Part shown: piece by piece, positions 50,720-64,000 of the stretch | Position numbering within the stretch: the first letter of the stretch is position 1 | Layout of the letters: every line of letters begins with the position of its first letter | Source of the DNA: JADZAI01 sp046348585 | GTDB taxonomy: Bacteria > Pseudomonadota > Alphaproteobacteria > Micropepsales > Micropepsaceae | DNA length: 64,000 nt | Direction of reading: 5' to 3' | Assembly: GCA_046348585.1 (NCBI GenBank) | Contig: JAXMDZ010000014.1 | Location: forward strand, 16,458-80,457 | Position numbers and translations under genes: made by a program | The notes under the pieces: model-generated | The model's database searches: none | The model's input: only the letters and a program-made list of their open reading frames with translations | Told to the model about the DNA's origin: nothing

Positions 50720-50999
50720 TAGGAATTCCGGCGCCCGCCGCGAGGCGGGGGCCGGATCGGCGCCGGGTTCGCCCGGCGCTGGCTGTCCGAGATTGCAGGC
50801 GCATCAAGGCCTTGGCCGCGATGCTTAATCCGGGGATCCGCCGGGCCAGCATGAGACAGGGATCGAGTTTCGAGGGTTTCGGCTTGCCGTTCCCCTCATC
50901 GGCCCTGGGACAGGACCGCAGCGGACCGTCCGGTCCGCGGCGTGTGCAACAGGCCTCGGCGGCGCGAGCCGTCGAGCCGATGAGTGAGGAGAGCGACGA
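50720..50999 (+). promoter_or_regulatory. rplJ leader (L10 autoregulatory region)
   Basis: 280 non-coding bases between rplA and rplJ, rich in potential stems (for example GCGCCGGGTTCGCCCGGCGC at 50760-50779 and the GGACCGTCCGGTCC stem near 50923). This is where L10/L7-L12 usually bind their own mRNA to repress translation. The exact fold was not computed. Confidence 0.7.
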
Positions 51000-51521
51000 G
51001 TGTTGAAAGCTCAGAAAGCCGCTCAGATCGAGTACCTCGAAGGGGTGTTCGAGACCAGCGGCAGCGTAGTGGTCGCTCACTACACGGGCATGACTGTCGC
51101 CCAGATGACGAAGCTCCGCCGCGAGATGCAGGCGGCGGGTGCGACGTTCAAGGTGGCGAAGAACAATCTTGCCCTGCGTGCCTTGAGTGCGAAGGGGGCG
51201 GATGACGTCAGTCATCTGTTCAAGGGACCGACCGGGATCGCTTTCGCGAACGATCCGGTGTCGGCGCCCAAGGTTGCCGCGGCATTCGCCAAGACGAACG
51301 AGAAGTTCGTGATTCTCGGCGGTGTGTTCGGCAAGCAGGCTCTGGATGCGAATGCGGTGAAGGCCCTGGCCGAACTGCCCTCGCTCGACGAGCTGCGCGC
51401 GAAGATCGTGGGTCTGCTGCAGGCCCCGGCGCAGAAACTGGCCTCCGTGGTCCAGGCGCCGGCGGGACAGCTTGCCCGGGTCATCGCGGCCCATGCGCGC
51501 AAACAGGAAGAAGCGGCCTAA
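51000..51521 (+). CDS. rplJ: 50S ribosomal protein L10
   Basis: 173 aa. It starts with GTG (MLKAQKAAQIEYLEGVFETSGSVVVAHYTGMTV), with GAGGAGAGC upstream. MTKLRREMQAAGATFKVAKNNLALRAL is diagnostic. The C-terminal helix (KIVGLLQAPAQKLASVVQAPAGQLARVIAAHARKQ) binds L7/L12 dimers to form the ribosomal stalk. A TTG in the second codon is a less likely start. Confidence 0.95.
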   Translation: MLKAQKAAQIEYLEGVFETSGSVVVAHYTGMTVAQMTKLRREMQAAGATFKVAKNNLALRALSAKGADDVSHLFKGPTGIAFANDPVSAPKVAAAFAKTNEKFVILGGVFGKQALDANAVKALAELPSLDELRAKIVGLLQAPAQKLASVVQAPAGQLARVIAAHARKQEEAA

Positions 51522-51584
51522 AAACCCCAATGAAACCGCGAGTGTTACTAACGCTCGCAATCGAGACCTGAAGGACCTAAATCT

Positions 51585-51962
51585 ATGTCGAAGCTTGAGA
51601 AGATCGTTGAAGACCTGTCGGCCCTGACCGTTCTGGAAGCGGCCGAACTGTCGAAGCTGCTTGAGGAGAAGTGGGGCGTTTCGGCCGCCGCTCCGGTTGC
51701 CGTCGCGGCCGCCGGTCCGGCCGCCGCCGCGGCCCCGGCCGCCGAGGCCCAGACCGAGTTCGCCGTCATCCTCGCGGACGCCGGCGCCAACAAGATCAAC
51801 GTGATCAAGGAAGTCCGTGCGATCACCGGCCTCGGCCTCAAGGAAGCCAAGGATCTGGTCGAAGCCGCTCCGAAGGAGGTCAAGGCCGACCTTCCCAAGG
51901 ACGAGGCCGAGAAGATCAAGAAGCAGCTCGAAGCGGCTGGCGCCAAGGTCGAGCTGAAGTAA
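51585..51962 (+). CDS. rplL: 50S ribosomal protein L7/L12
   Basis: 125 aa. N-terminal dimer helix SKLEKIVEDLSALTVLEAAELSKLLEEKWGV, Ala/Pro hinge, and C-terminal domain TEFAVILADAGANKINVIKEVRAITGLGLKEAKDLVEAAP..VKADLPKDEAEKIKKQLEAAGA with the conserved factor-binding surface. 63 bases after rplJ. Confidence 0.97.
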   Translation: MSKLEKIVEDLSALTVLEAAELSKLLEEKWGVSAAAPVAVAAAGPAAAAAPAAEAQTEFAVILADAGANKINVIKEVRAITGLGLKEAKDLVEAAPKEVKADLPKDEAEKIKKQLEAAGAKVELK

Positions 51963-52014
51963 TCTTGGGGGCCGGCGGGTTGCCGGACCTCAAACGAGTC
52001 GCCTGAAGACCGTT

Positions 52015-52043
52015 CGCCGCCTGGGCATTTCGCCCAGGCGGCG
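52015..52043 (+). promoter_or_regulatory. rplL-rpoB hairpin
   Basis: A 12-bp stem CGCCGCCTGGGC / GCCCAGGCGGCG with loop ATTTC, between rplL and rpoB. There is no T tract. In other bacteria this spacer holds an attenuator or RNase III site that sets the ratio of ribosomal protein to polymerase expression; here this is inferred by position. Confidence 0.7.
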
Positions 52044-52200
52044 CGCGGCCTTCGGCGTCTTACAGGAATAAAGGCTTCATGCCGCCGCATGAAGCGCGAT
52101 CCGGGCGGGCCTAAAACCCGCAAGGAGACGCAAGATCAGGCGGAACGAAATTCGGGCCCCGCATGGGCCGTACGCATTGGACGTCGAGAGGTTATTCGCG

Positions 52201-56277
<4,077 letters not shown>

Positions 56278-56292
56278 GGGAGCCAGCACCCC

Positions 56293-60480
<4,188 letters not shown>

Positions 60481-60504
60481 GGCCCGCGACTCGCTCGCAA
60501 TTGG

Positions 60505-60533
60505 AAAGGCCCGCCCTCACCGGCGGGCCTTTT
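60505..60533 (+). terminator. intrinsic terminator after rpoC
   Basis: AAAGGCCCGCC, loop, GGCGGGCCTTTT: a GC stem followed by a T run. It ends the rplK-rpoC transcription unit and separates it from the rpsL unit. Confidence 0.9.
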
Positions 60534-61016
60534 CCTATGTCCGGTGGATGGACGGGAGGATTGGAGAATCGCCAGGGTTGGCCGGGCAGGGGCGAGACGG
60601 GCCGCAGGAGCAAAATCGGACTGGAATTCAGTGGCTTACGTAACGAAAGCCACGGCAATTGGCTTGCGCGGCCCTGTCGCCCGACTTGCCGAAAACTGCG
60701 TGACGGCGAGCGATCGGCTCACTTTCCGACCCGGCCTCGGGATTTTCCGCCAACCCTGTGAAAATCCCTGCATTTGTGTTGACGAGCGGGGCGGGACTCA
60801 GTAGAAGCCGCTCCTCTTGAGTAGCAGGCGGTAGGCGCAGCCGGGTTTCCGGCCCGACCTAAACGCTGCTGTAGGCAAGAACGAAAAGTTTTGGGGCAAG
60901 ACCTCCGGCTCAAACCGGCGGTCCTCTGAAATAGGCCGATCGCGGCGCCTTTGATGGCGAAGCGCATCGGTCGAAGCAATTTGTTTGGACGAAACGTAGG
61001 CGAGACGAAAGCCCAT
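60534..61016 (+). other. rpoC-rpsL spacer with rpsL promoter
   Basis: About 480 bases without a supported gene. The best promoter in it is described separately. Its downstream part is an untranslated leader of about 200 bases before rpsL; leader regulation by ribosomal protein is common in this operon, but no specific site was recognised. Confidence 0.65.
60779..60807 (+). promoter_or_regulatory. promoter for rpsL-rpsG-fusA
   Basis: TTGACG at 60779-60784, 17-base spacer, TAGAAG at 60802-60807. The -35 is near consensus; the -10 is a partial match. It lies 210 bases upstream of rpsL. Confidence 0.6.
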
Positions 61017-61388
61017 ATGCCGACGATCAACCAGCTGATCCGCAAGCCGCGGGAAGACAAGCGCACCCGCAACAAGGTGCCGGCGCTCGAGGGCTGCCCT
61101 CAGAAGCGCGGCGTCTGCACGCGCGTCTATACGACGACGCCGAAGAAGCCGAACTCGGCGCTTCGTAAGGTCGCCAAGGTGCGCCTGACCAATCAGCAGG
61201 AAGTCGTGAGCTACATCCCGGGCGAGGGCCACAATCTTCAGGAGCACTCGGTGGTCCTGATCCGCGGCGGCCGCGTCAAGGACTTGCCCGGCGTCCGCTA
61301 CCACATCCTGCGCGGCGTTCTCGACACCCAGGGCGTCAAGGATCGCAAGAAGCGCCGTTCGCTCTATGGCGCCAAGCGCCCGAAATAA
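61017..61388 (+). CDS. rpsL: 30S ribosomal protein S12
   Basis: 123 aa. PTINQLIRKPREDKRTRNKVPALEGCPQKRGVCTRVYTTTPKKPNSALRKVAKV is highly conserved. K43 and the K in VKDLPGVRYH are wild type, so the sequence predicts streptomycin sensitivity at this locus. The start ATG at 61017 gives the standard MPTINQL; the frame starting at 60951 is too long. Confidence 0.98.
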   Translation: MPTINQLIRKPREDKRTRNKVPALEGCPQKRGVCTRVYTTTPKKPNSALRKVAKVRLTNQQEVVSYIPGEGHNLQEHSVVLIRGGRVKDLPGVRYHILRGVLDTQGVKDRKKRRSLYGAKRPK

Positions 61389-61400
61389 GCGGAGAACGAC

Positions 61401-61871
61401 ATGTCACGCCGTCACGCCGCCGAGAAGCGCGAGATCAACCCGGATCCCAAGTTCGGCGATCTCACCCTCTCCAAGTTCATGAACTGCCTCATGTACGACG
61501 GCAAGAAATCCGTCGCGGAAGCGATCGTCTATGGCGCGCTGGAATCGATCCAGGGCAAGGCCAAGGCCGATCCGCTCAAGGTCTTCCACGAAGCGATGGA
61601 CAACGTCGCGCCGGCCGTCGAAGTGCGCTCGCGCCGCGTCGGCGGCGCCACCTATCAGGTTCCGGTGGAAGTCCGCCCCGAGCGCCGCAAGGCGCTGGCG
61701 ATCCGCTGGCTGATCAACGCCTCGCGCGCCCGCAACGAGACCACGATGGTCGGCCGCCTGTCGGGCGAGCTGCTCGACGCCGCCAACAATCGCGGCGCCG
61801 CCGTCAAGAAGCGCGAAGAAACGCACCGCATGGCGGAAGCGAACCGCGCCTTCTCGCACTACCGCTGGTAA
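61401..61871 (+). CDS. rpsG: 30S ribosomal protein S7
   Basis: 156 aa. SRRHAAEKREINPDPKFGDLTLSKFMNCLMYDGKKSVAE and the C-terminal NRGAAVKKREETHRMAEANRAFSHYRW are diagnostic. It nucleates assembly of the 30S head. 12 bases after rpsL. Confidence 0.98.
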   Translation: MSRRHAAEKREINPDPKFGDLTLSKFMNCLMYDGKKSVAEAIVYGALESIQGKAKADPLKVFHEAMDNVAPAVEVRSRRVGGATYQVPVEVRPERRKALAIRWLINASRARNETTMVGRLSGELLDAANNRGAAVKKREETHRMAEANRAFSHYRW

Positions 61872-61883
61872 TCGAGACCGACC

Positions 61884-63965
<2,082 letters not shown>

Positions 63966-64000
63966 ACAACGTCTAGAAGATCAGCCTACGGAGCACGGTT

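Overview
The window is high-GC chromosomal DNA from an alphaproteobacterium. Four things support this: an rRNA operon with tRNA-Ile(GAT) and tRNA-Ala(TGC) in the 16S-23S spacer and tRNA-fMet after 5S; a Pcs-type phosphatidylcholine synthase; a DUF2336 protein; and the order rlmB / tRNA-Tyr / tRNA-Gly / tuf / tRNA-Trp / secE / nusG / rplKAJL / rpoBC / rpsLG / fusA. The order or genus cannot be fixed by reading alone; Hyphomicrobiales-like is only a guess.

Layout. 1-3.1 kb holds tRNA-Ser(GCT), a DUF3574 lipoprotein, a two-CBS-domain protein and an M23 cell-wall peptidase. 3.1-9.2 kb is a complete rrn operon on the + strand (promoter, GT-rich leader, 16S, Ile, Ala, 23S, 5S, fMet, terminator). 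9.2-34.8 kb is ordinary metabolic and accessory chromosome: MFS transporters, a PadR/HAAS pair, threonine dehydratase, phosphatidylcholine synthase, a ThiO-acyl-CoA dehydrogenase-HIT-transglycosylase-MFS run, an EAL protein, Nudix, moaA-nadK, DUF2336, glycerol kinase, an orphan CoxL-type molybdoenzyme, a TetR-SDR pair, a processive GT2 with an outer-membrane partner, glutaryl-CoA dehydrogenase and a VapD-like RNase. 34.9-45.1 kb has tRNA-Thr(TGT), an RND efflux adaptor/pump pair, DUF502, metG, two tandem paralogous L,D-transpeptidases and an EntS-like MFS exporter. 45.1-64 kb is the translation/transcription core running + from tRNA-Tyr through fusA, with one unexpected gene (a possible GT29-like glycosyltransferase) between tuf and tRNA-Trp/secE.

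How the genes work together. Several genes act on the envelope: M23 peptidase, lytic transglycosylase, two L,D-transpeptidases, Pcs, GT2 plus outer-membrane protein, and the RND pump. The last 18 kb is the classic secE-rpoBC and str superoperon region, with recognisable control elements: an L10 leader, an rplL-rpoB hairpin, a terminator after rpoC and a new promoter before rpsL.

Most striking observation. The rRNA genes look full length, but they differ from near-universal sequence at places that should be invariant: an extra base in the 23S sarcin-ricin loop, an extra base in the 16S helix-45 hairpin, changes at 16S 571-572 and in the 690 loop, and others. All neighbouring protein genes are intact, including 8 kb of rpoBC with no frameshift. 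This copy is therefore a damaged rrn operon, an assembly/consensus artefact, or a genuinely unusual rRNA. I saw no CRISPR array, prophage, IS element or secondary-metabolite cluster.
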